Source of the DNA: Adenophora triphylla var. japonica
Lineage: Eukaryota; Streptophyta; Magnoliopsida; Asterales; Campanulaceae
Direction: 5' to 3'
NCBI GenBank assembly: GCA_022495995.1
Contig: JAFEMH010002330.1
Location: 62,001-126,000, forward strand
Length of the DNA: 64,000 bases
Part shown: piece by piece, positions 1 through 10,455 of the stretch
How the letters are laid out: each line of letters begins with the position of its first letter
How positions within the stretch are numbered: position 1 is the stretch's first letter
Made by a program: the position numbers and the translations under genes
The notes under the pieces: model-generated
What the model saw: the letters and a program-made list of their open reading frames with translations, nothing else
Told to the model about the DNA's origin: nothing
The model's database searches: none

Positions 1-833
1 AATAATAAAAAAATCATTTTCACAAATAAAGGAATATAGCCATCCCGCACACTACACCACGTGGATCTAGAACCCTCGGGTGCGATTGACGGCATCGCGG
101 ACGGTGATAATATTCGCCTACGCTTGAGCGCCTAATGTCAAACCTATCCCCCTAGCGCGTTATAGGTGGCACCACACATTTAAACCTCACCCAAACGGTT
201 GATTTTTGACACGACATTTTCAAATACCCTAAAATGAATTGTTTCAAAAAATTTAATAGACTTTCGTATCTATCCCAAAACCCTAGCATGTGTGGGCATG
301 TTGCCAACGCAACAGGGTTTCACGAGAGGACATGTCGTTCCCACGGCATGTTCTAACGAGAGATCATTTCGCTTTGTCAACGTGCACCGACGAGAGGTCA
401 TGCCGGATTTTTCCTTGAAATTCTTCAGGAATACCCGTTATGCTGCCCAAATTTCTTCAGAAATTGGGGCTGCTCTTTCGTCCCATGAATGCTTCGGTTT
501 TGATTTAGGTACTATTGCCTATTATTATTTTTTACTCAACACATTTTGGTGTATTTTTGGATGATGTGTCGATAGGTTTCCCCGAGGTCTAGATTGCGTG
601 AAATAAAGGATTAGCCTTTTCCAACCGTCTCTAGGACTTAAAACCCCGATTTCTACTTGAACAATAATAAGTGTTGCATGAGTCCATCTCCTTCCGTACT
701 CCTCCCTCTCCCATACCTTCTCAAAATTCTATACCCTCCTCCTTATACACGCTCTTTCCTCTCCAGATAAGGCAAGTTTGGTGCGCGATCTGATCCCCGG
801 TGCTCGTTTAGTTCGCGTCTTGAGGCAGTTGCA
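1..833 (+). other. Leader of element A, upstream of gag
   Basis: This stretch has no convincing coding frame. It precedes the gag-like frame of element A and looks like the untranslated leader between the 5' LTR (off the window) and gag. The short open frame at 292-564 has no recognisable domain and is not called a gene. The primer binding site is not visible and probably lies to the left of base 1. Confidence 0.5.
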
Positions 834-1944
834 GTGCCAGCAAAGCTTGCATCCGATTCGATTTCAGAGATGTCTAGTGCGGAAAAGGATATGATCACTC
901 AATCTGGAGGTTCATTCATTATGGGTCAGCCGGGATCGAATGATTTGTCGATGGAAGAGATGAGGGCTAATTTGGAAGCCGCTCTAGCTAGAGAGCGTGA
1001 GGCTCGATTACTCGCTCAAGCCAGAGAAGAAGCAATCATAGAAGCAATGAGAAGCCGTGGTATTACCGTGATCCGACGTGCTGATGGGACTTATGAGGAG
1101 GTTAGAGATGCCAATGAATTCAATGTTGAGACCAGGAATGTCTCCCTTCCTCCCATTGCTCCGACATTTCATCCATATCAAGTTCCGAGTCATGGTGTGC
1201 AGTCGAACCCTCAAGCAAGTTTTGGTTCAGTCGGGGGAACACGTCCAGTCTTCCATGATTTGACCTCCTCACCAATTCTCAATGCTCCCGTGCCTCTAAG
1301 CCAGTTTGGGTCCCACTTCCGAACAATCGGAAGCGAGTTGTTTTCGGGTTCTCGATATCGCGGGCGGTTTTATGGTCTTCAATTCCTGTGGTAACACCCA
1401 AGATACGAATCAAGATCCTTATTCCCGCAACTACCCACCAAGATGGATTTGCGGTTTCCGACTAGCACCTCGGCCTCAAGCATATATGTCTCAACCTTTA
1501 ATGGATTCAGTTTTTGGATTTGGTTCACCATCTATGCAACATCCGGGGCCAGCTCAGTATTTGCCTGGTAGTGCTCAGTTTCAAGACCAAATGTCCTCCA
1601 TTCCTATCATGACTCCCATTCGGCAAGAGGTACCAACACCCGAGTAACTCCCAAAGATGGTCCAGAAGGATAGAGAAAAACAGCATTTTGATGATGTGGG
1701 GATGCGAATAGAAGAATTCTTTGAAATCTTAGCAAGCAGAGGACTTATCCAGCCATTGGTAAATTACAACCCTGTTCATTGCAATCCCAAGTTGGACACT
1801 AGCAAGTTTTGCCTCTACCATCAGTATCCCGGCCATGTCACCAACAAATGTTCCGCTCTGAAGTCACTCATTCAAGAGCTCATGGATGAAGGGAAGCTTG
1901 AGAAGGGTCCCTACCCCAGTGTTGCTACCAATCCTTTTTCATGA
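834..1944 (+). pseudogene. Degenerate Tat/Ogre-type gag of element A
   Basis: Gag would supply the structural protein of the retrotransposon particle. A first frame (834-1394) has an acidic N-terminus and an Arg/Glu-rich helix around residues 45-70. A second frame continues at about 1306, so a frameshift lies in the overlap, and an in-frame stop sits at 1645-1647. The last part (1657-1944) holds the zinc-finger-like signature KFCLYHQYPGH followed by NKC, typical of Tat/Ogre gag C-termini. The same signature, KFCDYHQFSGH, occurs in element B's gag. The capsid core seen in B (GAARDWYMTLP region) is missing here, which suggests an internal deletion. At least two breaks mean it is unlikely to make a full protein. 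Confidence 0.7.
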
Positions 1945-2424
1945 TGTCAGCAGAAGTCCGGAGGTTATCCCACCTGAAAGCGGCGAAGTCAATCAGTCAG
2001 CGTCGTAGGTTCTAGAGTGTCTTTTATGTGGTCATGAGTTTGTAAAGTCCATATTATGAGTCTTTTTATTGCAGTAATAAAAATCTTTGTTTCTATTCTT
2101 GCTAGACTCGAGACATCACTTGCACACCCACGTTACACTTAATTGAAATGGTCTTATTCCAAATGATCACTTGTGCTGCTCACCGACTGATATCCCCATC
2201 TTGCGTTCCATATGCTCACACCTCTTTCATAATCTCGTTGTTCGATGAATTTGCACGGATCTTTCTCAAAGTAAGCTTAAGCAAAGCAAATGAAGACTGG
2301 ATCTCGTTCGGATCATCCGGTAGGGACTGCGGTTGAAACCTTTCACCCTTAGGAAAACCATCACCTCACCCTCACCAAATAATATCCCTTCATTTCAAGA
2401 TCGGCATATTTGAAACCCGTCTAG
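1945..2424 (+). other. Post-gag untranslated region of element A
   Basis: This is the segment between gag and the CACTA insertion. It contains a TAATAAAAATCTTTG stretch and no conserved pol domain. A small open frame at 2148-2336 has no recognisable motif. Its continuation is found after the two nested insertions, at 5622-5647 and then 13213 onward. Confidence 0.45.
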
Positions 2425-2445
2425 CACTACTAGAAACAGGGCATT

Positions 2446-2646
2446 TACCGACGGAATTTTACCGACGGACGCTGTCTGTCGGTAATACCGACGGAAAATA
2501 AAAGGTTACCGACGGAAATAAATTTTATTTTGCCGGGAAATTTTTTTTTAAATTTCGTTTAGTCCTTCGGTAATTAATAAAATTCCGTCGGTAGTACCGA
2601 CGGACTATTAGTCGGTAATACCGACGGACACCATCCGTCGGTAACA
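2446..2646. repeat. Left subterminal repeat array of CACTA J
   Basis: Many copies of TACCGACGGA or its reverse TCCGTCGGTA follow directly inside the left terminal inverted repeat. They match the array at the right end. In CACTA elements such arrays are bound by the element-encoded DNA-binding protein. Confidence 0.9.
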
Positions 2647-3030
2647 AAGCCCTATATATAATGAAAAAATCCCCATTTTTAATTACGCCTTCATTTTTTA
2701 CGCCTTCATCTCAGTCATTCGCGAAGAACGCGAACCCTAACGCCGTCATTCGCCGTTGCCGGTGCCGGTAACCATCTTTCTATCTCTCAATCGCTTTCTC
2801 TCTCTCTCGATTTCTCTCTCTCACTTTCTCTCTCTCTCATCAGTAATTCGCGAAGATCGCGAACCCTAACGCCGTCGCCGCCGTCTCTTTCCATTCGCCG
2901 TTCGCCGTCGCCATCGCCGGTAAGCCATCTTTCTCTCTCTCACTCGATTTCTCTCTCTCTCATTTGTCACAGATAAATAGCAACAGTGCTTCATTTGTTT
3001 TGTTCTTATGCTGGTATTTGTCATTTATAG

Positions 3031-3168
3031 GATGGGAATGCTTCTGACGAAGATTGTGAAAACATTGATTGGGATACTGAGGATGAACTTGAAATTCAGA
3101 ACATACCCATCTCCTCTTCTTCACATTTGGCCACTCGCAGTGTAGAAGCTGTTGTTGTCAATGGGGAG
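3031..3168 (+). pseudogene. Captured exon of unknown origin in CACTA J
   Basis: A 138-nt open stretch is bounded by an acceptor (tcatttatag) and a donor (gtaaatg) and is exactly 46 codons long. It encodes an acidic segment including NIDWDTEDELEIQN and then ATRSVEAVVVNGE. The clean splice borders and intact frame make it look like an exon copied from a host gene. I do not recognise the parent. Just upstream (about 2706-2932) a GC-richer segment with the words CGCGAACCCTAACGCCGTC is duplicated and looks like a captured 5' untranslated region. Confidence 0.5.
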
Positions 3169-3824
3169 GTAAATGTCATAGATCTATCACAGGAACTACA
3201 TTTAGACCCTTTTTGTGTGTGTGTGATTATATTGGGTTATATACATGACATACTCTAAAGTGAAGAAGGGCAAGGTTGTTATTACCGATCAGTTTTCTCA
3301 ACTTCTAGGAACCTCTTTGGAAAATAATGTACTTGTGCATCTGGTCAATAATGTTTTAGATTCAATATAGTGTGCTTGGACTTTTTACTCTTAAGTGTCT
3401 AATATAATATTATTATTGTTTTTCAAGTCTGTAGAATGTATAAAATGGTGTTATATTTTCTTTTGGTCACTTCGGTTTGACTTAAGCAAATGCACTTAAT
3501 TTTCTGAATGGATCTCTTATGGAATCAAGCAGAACTGTGCATGATTTGTACGCATGGTACCCATTGTATCTTCGTTGAAGGAGCAGACAGGAGCAGCAGG
3601 TTTTTTTTTTTTTTGGATAGGAGCAGCAAGTTCTCAATTAGGAACACTCATAACTATTTTCACTCAACAATACAGTCACAGATAAACTATCTTTCTTTTG
3701 TTGCAGGCTGTTTTTGGATAGGAGCAGCAAGTTCTTTTTATTTGAAATTGTCACTAATTTATGTGTTTTTTATTATCTTGTTTTTCTGTCAATATTTGAC
3801 AGTCATTGATTGTTGTGTCTCCAG

Positions 3825-4088
3825 GCAAGTGAGCGCCGGTGCGAAGAGTTGATCACACAAGTTCCTGAATCTACTAGACCTCTATTGAGGCAGATTGAAG
3901 CAATGCAGGTTATTCTTATTTGACTTCCCTAAGTATCTGGGCGTCAGATTGCAAGAAACGTGTTCGGGCCTTATACGTTGCCTCAAATTGATGGTTTTGA
4001 CTCTTTTCTTTGGTGTTCATAGGAAACAACTGCCAGAAGGGCAGAAGCTTGGGTTGCTGTGGAGAGGTCACTAAACTCTCGGCTTCAG
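3825..4088 (+). pseudogene. Captured exons of a golgin candidate 5 (GC5/TMF-type) gene
   Basis: Two adjacent exons are kept with correct splice sites. Exon one (3825-3908, 28 codons) includes PESTRPLLRQIEAMQ. Exon two (4023-4088, 22 codons) reads ETTARRAEAWVAVERSLNSR and ends at a donor, gtcct. The intron 3909-4022 is GT-AG and phase 0. These peptides match the coiled-coil region of plant golgin candidate 5, a Golgi tethering protein related to human TMF. Only about 50 residues are present, so it is a fragment carried by the CACTA element, not a working golgin. It could form part of a chimeric transcript with the exon at 3031-3168. The identification is from memory of the family, and the match is distinctive. 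Confidence 0.8.
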
Positions 4089-4821
4089 GTCCTACAATTA
4101 ACATGCAATTTTGAAATTCCTTGTTGACTATCGTGAATGTGTAAGCTCAGGTTTAAAATTTCTTCTTTTTGTGTTATTTCGTTTAAAATTTCTCCTTTAT
4201 ATATGTATGCTCACTTTGTTCCACTTGAGTGAAGATTAGCTTCTTGTTTTGAAATATTAACTAAACTTTGTGTAAATGATAAGAACCTATCTGAATGCTG
4301 AGTTTGGCTTGGGCTAAGAGTTTTTGAATGCACAAGAATATGAATTATGTCGACATAGTGAAGTAGCACTGTAGCTATTGTTGCAGTGAGATGGTACTTA
4401 ATAAGAGTTTTTGAATGCACAAGAATAATTTTATATACTTATCACATTCTTATTGTCCCTGCACGTAGAGAATCCAAAAAAATAATAAAAAAATAGACAT
4501 GCTTGGAACCCTGTTAGTTGAACTATATATGTTAACTAAATTCTCACATCCACCTGAACCGACTACATTTTCTTGCAATTTGAGCCCTTTCTTCCTCTTA
4601 CATTTTATATCACTTATCACTGTCCAATTTATCTGCAATTAATAGTTAACATATATAGTAAGTATTATTTAATTGTAAATGTCATATATTTAAATGTCAA
4701 CTCATTATTTATATTATTTCTATGTTACATTTAAAAGCTATACATTGATTCTATTAATGTCTTTTTATTTGTATATATATTGATATATTGTTTTTTAATT
4801 AATATCTTAGTAGGTTTATAC

Positions 4822-4956
4822 ATGGTGGTTGTTGAGACCCTGCTCGATGGTTTGGGGATTTATTCAGTGGGTATAGCCTCATCAGTCGGTCAATATCTTA
4901 GGCGAAGTGGTGGTAGCGGTAACGGCAGCGACAACGCTCGTGGTCGTGGAACTTGA
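4822..4956 (+). other. Small open frame of 44 codons in CACTA J
   Basis: An ATG frame of 44 residues ends in a Gly/Ser/Arg-rich tail (RRSGGSGNGSDNARGRGT) and a TGA stop. It is locally GC-richer than its AT-rich surroundings. It may be the last exon of a captured or ancestral element gene. No family is recognised. Confidence 0.3.
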
Positions 4957-5229
4957 ATTTTATTGGACATGTAATCAAACAAACAAAACAAACATATGTA
5001 GTTTCCCTTTCCCCTTCCCATTTCCCCTTTCCCCCTTTCCCCTTTTTCCCTTTCCCTGTTTCGCTTGATTTTGATGATTGTTTGTTGGATACTTGTATTT
5101 TATTTGATGTTCAAGCGAAACAAGTTGTTTGTGTTTGTTGGGATTTCTTTAAAACAGGTTGTTTGAACATGTTACAGCCTTTTACAGGTGGTTTACAAAT
5201 AAAATAGAATTTTTTTTTTTAAATCTGGA

Positions 5230-5602
5230 CAAATTACCGACGAAAATATCCGTCGGTAAATAATTAAAAAAAAAAAATAAAACTCATTACCGACGGACAT
5301 TTTCGCCGGTAATGTTTTAGATTTCCGACGGATATATCCGCCGGTAAAACTTAAGTTTTCCGACGGATATTTCCGTCGGAAACCTCCGGCAGACCGCCCG
5401 GCGTACGTCCTTGCCGACGGACGTATTCCGGCGGAATTTTCTATTTACCGACGGACTATCCGTCGGTATTACCGACGGAATTGGTCCGTCGGTATTACCA
5501 ACCAATTATTTTCGACGGAATTCGACGGACGAATTCCGTCGGTAATGTCAATTTACCGACGGAAATGGGGAATTACCGACGGAAATTTCCGTCGGTAAAA
5601 GG
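5230..5602. repeat. Right subterminal repeat array of CACTA J
   Basis: Dense direct and inverted copies of TTACCGACGGA occur, several forming perfect palindromes such as the one around 5565-5597. They mirror the left array and end at the right terminal inverted repeat. Confidence 0.9.
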
Positions 5603-5647
5603 CCTGTTTCTAGTAGTGTAGCCATCTCAAGAAAAAGAGGGACTATC

Positions 5648-7336
5648 TGTAACGACCCCAACCCTAGGCACTAATTTTAAATATCCTATTATGTGCTTTT
5701 AATATTTATATTAACTTCATGTGTTCATGTATGTCTTTAAATTCTTAAATTGAGATAAATTGGGTGAGAAGTAACTTTATAATCTTTTGAGAATTCATTG
5801 GAAATTAAATAAAGAACCTTGGGGAATAATAAAAATAGAAATAGATAAATAGTAAGAGGAGGTTAAAAATGGGTAGAATAAATAATTAGAGGGAAGGGTT
5901 AATTTTATTAAAGTGAAAGCCTCTAGTTTTTGGTGGGGGGCCAAAATACTTGTTTCCCCTATCCTTGCCAAGTGTCCCCCTCCCCATGCATCCTCCACTC
6001 TCCCCCCTTACTCCCCTAACCTCCTTTCTTCTTCTTCATTTTCTTCTTACTCTTTCCCCAAAAGCTATGGAAGCTCTCTCCTCCTCATCTCCCCTTTCAA
6101 GTCCCTAGCAAACTCAATTCTCCTCCATTTCCTAATCCGGGAGTACTTTTGTGATCGGGGCACCTAGGGGAGTTTAACAAGCTCAAGAAATCCATAATCC
6201 ATCTCCTATTCCAAGGTGAGTTGTTATGATTTCCCTTCTTATGAATGTTCATGAACTCTTATTTGTTGTTCTTGTTATGATGATAGTTGTGTAAATGCTT
6301 TGGAAGCCTCTTTGAAGTTGGGAGATTGGTAAATGACAAAGAATGATACTCTTGTTCTTGGAAGTTGATTTTAGAGTAAAAGAAATGGATGGAATTAGAT
6401 TTAGAAAGTGAGAATTTAATGGTAGTAGAGATATGGGTGGAAAATCAAGTGGTGAATAATCTAGGAGTATATCATTTGGGTTTAAATGATTTAGGATGAA
6501 GTTAGGAAAGTCCTTTTAGTGTTCCTAAATATAAGAGAGATTGATGAAAAGGAAAATAAATTAAGTGACAAGGGTTTAGCATTCTGGGCTATGGCTGATT
6601 CGTCGCTTGGGCGGTCGCCCATTAGGGGCTTGAGCGGCCGCCCATGTGGCCAGTGTTTGGTGTGCCTTTCCTCCTTTCTTGAGCGGTCGCCCAAGTCCTC
6701 TTGAGCGGTCGCCCATCCCTCCAGCAACCTTACCTCCCTTGAATTTCACTTGGTCGGTCGCCCAAGTGGCCATGGGCGGTCGCCCATGGCACCAGAACCT
6801 TCCCAGTTTCCGTTCTTGCTAGTTTTACTAATAATCTCGTAGCATGATTCCCAACCATTTTAATTAGTAGAACCTAATCAACCCGGATATGAATTGATCT
6901 TTTTTAACCTAAGTTAGAGTGGGATACCTTGGCTAGGCCATGACGTCTTATTTGGTCAAAATGGAATTTTGGGAGTAGTTAAATATTGTTCGGAAAGTGG
7001 TCCAAACTTGGGAAGTAGGTCTTGCACTTTTATTAAGATTATTCAAGGTTATTAGGAGTATTTATTAAGTATTCCTCTTTTGAAATTTGTATGGAAAACT
7101 CTTTTGTTAAATAATGTTAATTAGGATTTTCAATGTAATTGATCAGATTATGGTTTATTAAAGTTGCGGTTGGATTTCCTCCAAGTGGAGATATTATTAA
7201 TTGATTTTAATTTGGAAATTTGAAAAGTGGTTTTCTTTTAAAGGCAAATAACTGTTTTAAAAGCTTAGATGGGTTTTCTTAGTTTGAGCCTCTCCAGCTC
7301 GGGACACGCGTTAGGTTCCGGGTTGGGGTGCTCACA
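5648..7336 (+). repeat. 5' LTR of element D (internally deleted, 1689 bp)
   Basis: This LTR is almost identical to the 3' LTR but 1063 bp shorter. The missing segment corresponds to 11859-12921. The deletion joint follows GGTT at 7047-7050, and the missing segment in the other LTR is flanked by GGTT on both sides. This points to a microhomology-mediated deletion here rather than an insertion there. Confidence 0.92.
6608..6788. repeat. Cluster of TGGGCGGTCGCCCA imperfect palindromes in D's 5' LTR
   Basis: Six copies of a GGGCGGTCGCCC-type sequence occur within about 180 bp, two of them extended to the wider palindromic form around 6753-6788. The same cluster is at 11416-11596 in the 3' LTR. 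The arms are 5 bp with a GT centre. It is much richer in CG than the rest of the LTR and could be a protein-binding array. Its function is unknown. Confidence 0.75.
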
Positions 7337-7338
7337 GT

Positions 7339-7350
7339 TGGTATCAAAGC
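7339..7350 (+). other. Primer binding site of element D
   Basis: TGGTATCAAAGC starts two bases after the 5' LTR. It is complementary to the 3' end of plant initiator tRNA-Met with one change from the usual TGGTATCAGAGC. Confidence 0.85.
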
Positions 7351-7395
7351 TTAGTTTAGAGGTCAAGGGTAGATGTCTAAACTAAGGGGGAATGT

Positions 7396-8600
7396 GTGGA
7401 AATTGACGCCGAGTGTTTAATGCAGGAGTTCGTTCTAATGGCCGGAAACAAGGATGATCAGCGAAAGGTTCTAGAAAATGAAGGAGATATGGGTATAGGT
7501 GGAATTCAGAGTGAAGAGATGATGAAATTATTCAGGATGTTTGTACAGAATATGGAGACTAGAGGATCGGTTCGTAATCAACTTTGAGGGATGTCAAAGT
7601 AATGGATTGGAAAAATTTGTGAGGATGAACCCACCGAGCTATAATGGAGATCCGGATCCGTTAAAGGCAGAAAAATGGTTAGCAGAAATAAATAGGATTT
7701 TTGAGGTTATAGAAAGTCCCAACGAAGAGAAAGTTAGGTATGCCGTATTCAAACTTGAAGGTCTAGCTGATCAGTGGTGGCAGATATTGAAGGGAAGTTG
7801 GGAGCGGGATCATACGCCCCAGACTTGGGATAATTTCACTCAGCAGTTCGAGGATTATTTCATTTCAATGGTTACAAGGGACAAGAAGGAGATTGAATTC
7901 TTAGGACTAAAACAAGGGAACATGACGGTGAATCAGTATTCAGTCCGATTTGAGGAATTAGCTAGGTGTTGCTCTCATTTGGAATCGCATGAGGCGAGAA
8001 GGGTTCAGAGGTTTGTAACAGGTTTGAGGAGTGAGTTTAAGAAGAAATTAGTAATTGATAGCTTCACCAATTGTCGGACAGTCCTAGAGAGAGCATATAA
8101 GATCGAGAATAGCATTGAGGAAAATAATAGAAAATCGGAAGGTGGGATTGGAGATAAGCCAAAGTATCTAGGACAAGGATCCAAAATCATTAGAGGACAG
8201 CCAAGGACTTTAACCTCAGGAAGTGCGAGAGGAGAACTTGTGGTAGTTTCTTCATCTAGGTCAAAATCCAAACAGTACGGGATGAATTGTAAATTTTGCA
8301 AGAGGATTGGACATACCGAAGATCAGTGTTGGAGTAAGCAAGGGAAATGCTTGAATTGTGGAGCAACGGGACACTTTAGGAGGAATTGCCCCAGGTTGCA
8401 GCGGGGACGAGCTTTAAGCAGCGGTCAGCCGGATGGACGACAAAGAGGTGGTACAAAAAGAGATAACGAAGGGGAATCTAAAGAGAAGGTCGGTGATCGA
8501 GTGTGTGTTTCGGGTCCAGGAGAGATAGATTCTCCAGAGGTCACTAGAGGTATATTCCCTGTCTCAGAAGTTAAGGGTCATATTCTTATAGATCTTGTTT
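7396..8600 (+). pseudogene. Gag of element D with two CCHC zinc knuckles (one frameshift)
   Basis: Gag packages the retrotransposon RNA. The N-terminal 62 codons read from 7396 (MFVQNMETRGSVRNQL). The rest reads in the frame open from 7541 to 8731, starting properly at about SNGLEKFVRMNPPSYNGDPD, so one frameshift lies near 7580. The capsid (Retrotrans_gag) domain follows, with GLADQWWQILKGSW and LKQGNMTVNQYSVRFEELAR. Two zinc knuckles follow, CKFCKRIGHTEDQC and CLNCGATGHFRRNC, both with C-x2-C-x4-H-x4-C spacing. From about 8580 the frame runs through a broken protease start (HILIDL) into unrelated sequence. It is the best preserved gene in D and typical of chromovirus gag. Confidence 0.85.
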
Positions 8601-10439
8601 CATATCATTATGTGTGGCATAGCATTTTGCTTCTGTGTGGCATACATTGCTTGAGATTTTGTTTTATTGTTAGAAGATTCTGCTCTTATGAGAGAATACC
8701 TCGAATCTCCTTTGGTTTACCACGATGGTGATGTGGTTATGGCTGAGCATGTATTGCCAGTTGATTTGGTATGATTATTAATTTATGATTTTGAGATATA
8801 CTTGACCTGGAGGGTTAAGAAGTTGTTGTGTATTGGTAGACTATCATAACTAGTGAGTCTCCTTTTTCTATGCCTAAATTGCTTTTATTGGTATTTGATA
8901 TAGGTAAACTTTAATGTGAAATCTTGTTATATATAGGCATATAAGGTGAAAATTTTGATTAAAAAGTGTGAAGGGTAATTGGTATGTGTTAGACTTGCAT
9001 AAGAGGTCTTTTCAAAAAAAATTATGTGCTAGTTGAGAGTAAATGGTAAATGTGCTCCCGTCGGTATATTTCATGTGTTGATTCTGAGTATGATAAGCAG
9101 AATTGTAATCCTTATTCTGATGGCTTTAGGGTAATTAGAATTGATGATCTCTTTGTTAATTAAAGTTTCGGGAAGATCGTGGAAATAATTTGAGAGTTGG
9201 GTTAATGATTCCTTGTGAGGAGTCCCTGTATGCAAAGTTTGGCTAGTATGAGTTGGCTCGAGAGGATTTCAAATTTTGGGTTCTATAGTCTTAAACTCGG
9301 ATGTTACCATGGATCTTGTGAGGATTGAGTCTGTGATCTTTGAGTTGACAAGTGCTACCGAAGAAATTTAAGGAATTCTTAAGAATTGTAAAGTCGTTGC
9401 TTTGGTTGACTCTAAAGGACGTATAAATGGTGTAGGATGTAATAAGGATGAATCATATTGTTAGTGATGGAGAATAGGTGGGCTTTGGACCCGATCCTTA
9501 CCTTACCTAGTGGATGTGAGGATCTTGTGAAATTTTAAGTGTGTACTAAAGGAAGATCAGGGTGTAGTGTTATGCAAAATGGGAAAGTGATAGTGTATGT
9601 TTCGAGGAAGTTAACTTAGATAGAACGGAATTTTCTTATCGTTTATCGAGAGTGGTTACAATTGTTTGTGTGATTTAAATGGAATCTTATCTTTTGAAGC
9701 TCCCTTTTTGGGGTTAGTTACCGATCCTAAGAGTTGGAGGATTTAGTTAGTCGAAAGGAAGAGATTTGAAGACTATCCAAATTCTGGAAGAATAGGTTGT
9801 GTTGTGTGACGGATTTCCCTTCAACTTGAGTAGTTTAATTAACCTTAGCGAGTTGCGTATAATAGCAGTTATCACTCTAGCATTGAGATAAAACCGTATG
9901 AGGCGTGGTTCAGGAAGAGAATATCAATCTCCAATTTGTTGGGGTGAGGTTGGTGAAGCAAGGCCTAAGGTAATTTAGCGCCAAGGTTTGTTAATCCATT
10001 TGGGGTTTAAAAAAAAAAAAAAAAAAAAAAAAGGGTAGGTGATTTTACTTATAGACCGACTTGGAGCAGCTTATAGAGTATTTGAAGTTTTATATGTAAT
10101 ATCGTAATGTATTTGATGACATAAGTTGTAATACTTTTTATTTAGTCATACTTTCTTTGAGGTCGTGAAGGTTCGGGATAGTGATAATTGTATGGTATTC
10201 TTGGAACATTAAGTTGTAATATCGTATTATTAATGAAATTAGAAATCTTGGAAAAAGAATCATAGCATTGAAGAGACTAATTGGGAAGTGAAGTCCTAGA
10301 GTATTCGGGTTATGAAAATGTATAGTAGAATCATGCCATTGAGAAATCTAATTGAAAATATTAAGTTAGAATGTGTGAAAGGTAACCTTTGCTATTTGAA
10401 CCTTAGGGTAAGTGACAATCAAATTCGGGACGAATTTTC
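8601..10439 (+). pseudogene. Decayed pol of element D
   Basis: Pol should encode protease, reverse transcriptase, RNase H, integrase and, in this lineage, a chromodomain. Only islands remain. AEHVLPVDLV near 8732-8768 recalls the protease C-terminal part. An RNase H island near 9552-9680 reads CSVMQNGKVIVYVSRKLT, a stop, then IERNFLIVYREWLQLFV. An integrase island near 9850-9915 reads YNSSYHSSIEIKPYEAW. No RT catalytic box is recognisable, and large parts are missing. There is a run of 23 A at about 10010-10032. The region cannot make enzymes. Confidence 0.75.
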
Positions 10440-10455
10440 TTTAAGGGGGAGTGAG
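10440..10455 (+). other. Polypurine tract of element D
   Basis: A purine-rich run (ttaagggggagtgag) lies immediately before the 3' LTR. It is the expected primer for plus-strand synthesis. Confidence 0.8.

Larger units (their letters stand above)
2425..5618 (+). mobile_element. Element J: non-autonomous CACTA (En/Spm) transposon with captured exons
   Basis: Both ends carry the same 16-bp terminal inverted repeat, CACTACTAGAAACAGG, at 2425-2440 and reversed at 5603-5618. It is flanked by a perfect 3-bp target duplication TAG at 2422-2424 and 5619-5621. Subterminal regions are packed with TACCGACGGA-type repeats in both orientations, the usual binding sites of the CACTA TnpA-like protein. The length is 3194 bp. 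I see no transposase domain, so it would need enzyme from another copy. The interior holds exon-like fragments, two of them recognisable as golgin. It inserted into the 3' region of element A. Confidence 0.95.

Noticed and set aside
3241..3370. Open stretch YSKVKKGKVVITDQFSQLL inside CACTA J as another captured exon
   Set aside because: It lacks clear splice borders and a recognised family, so it is not listed as a gene.
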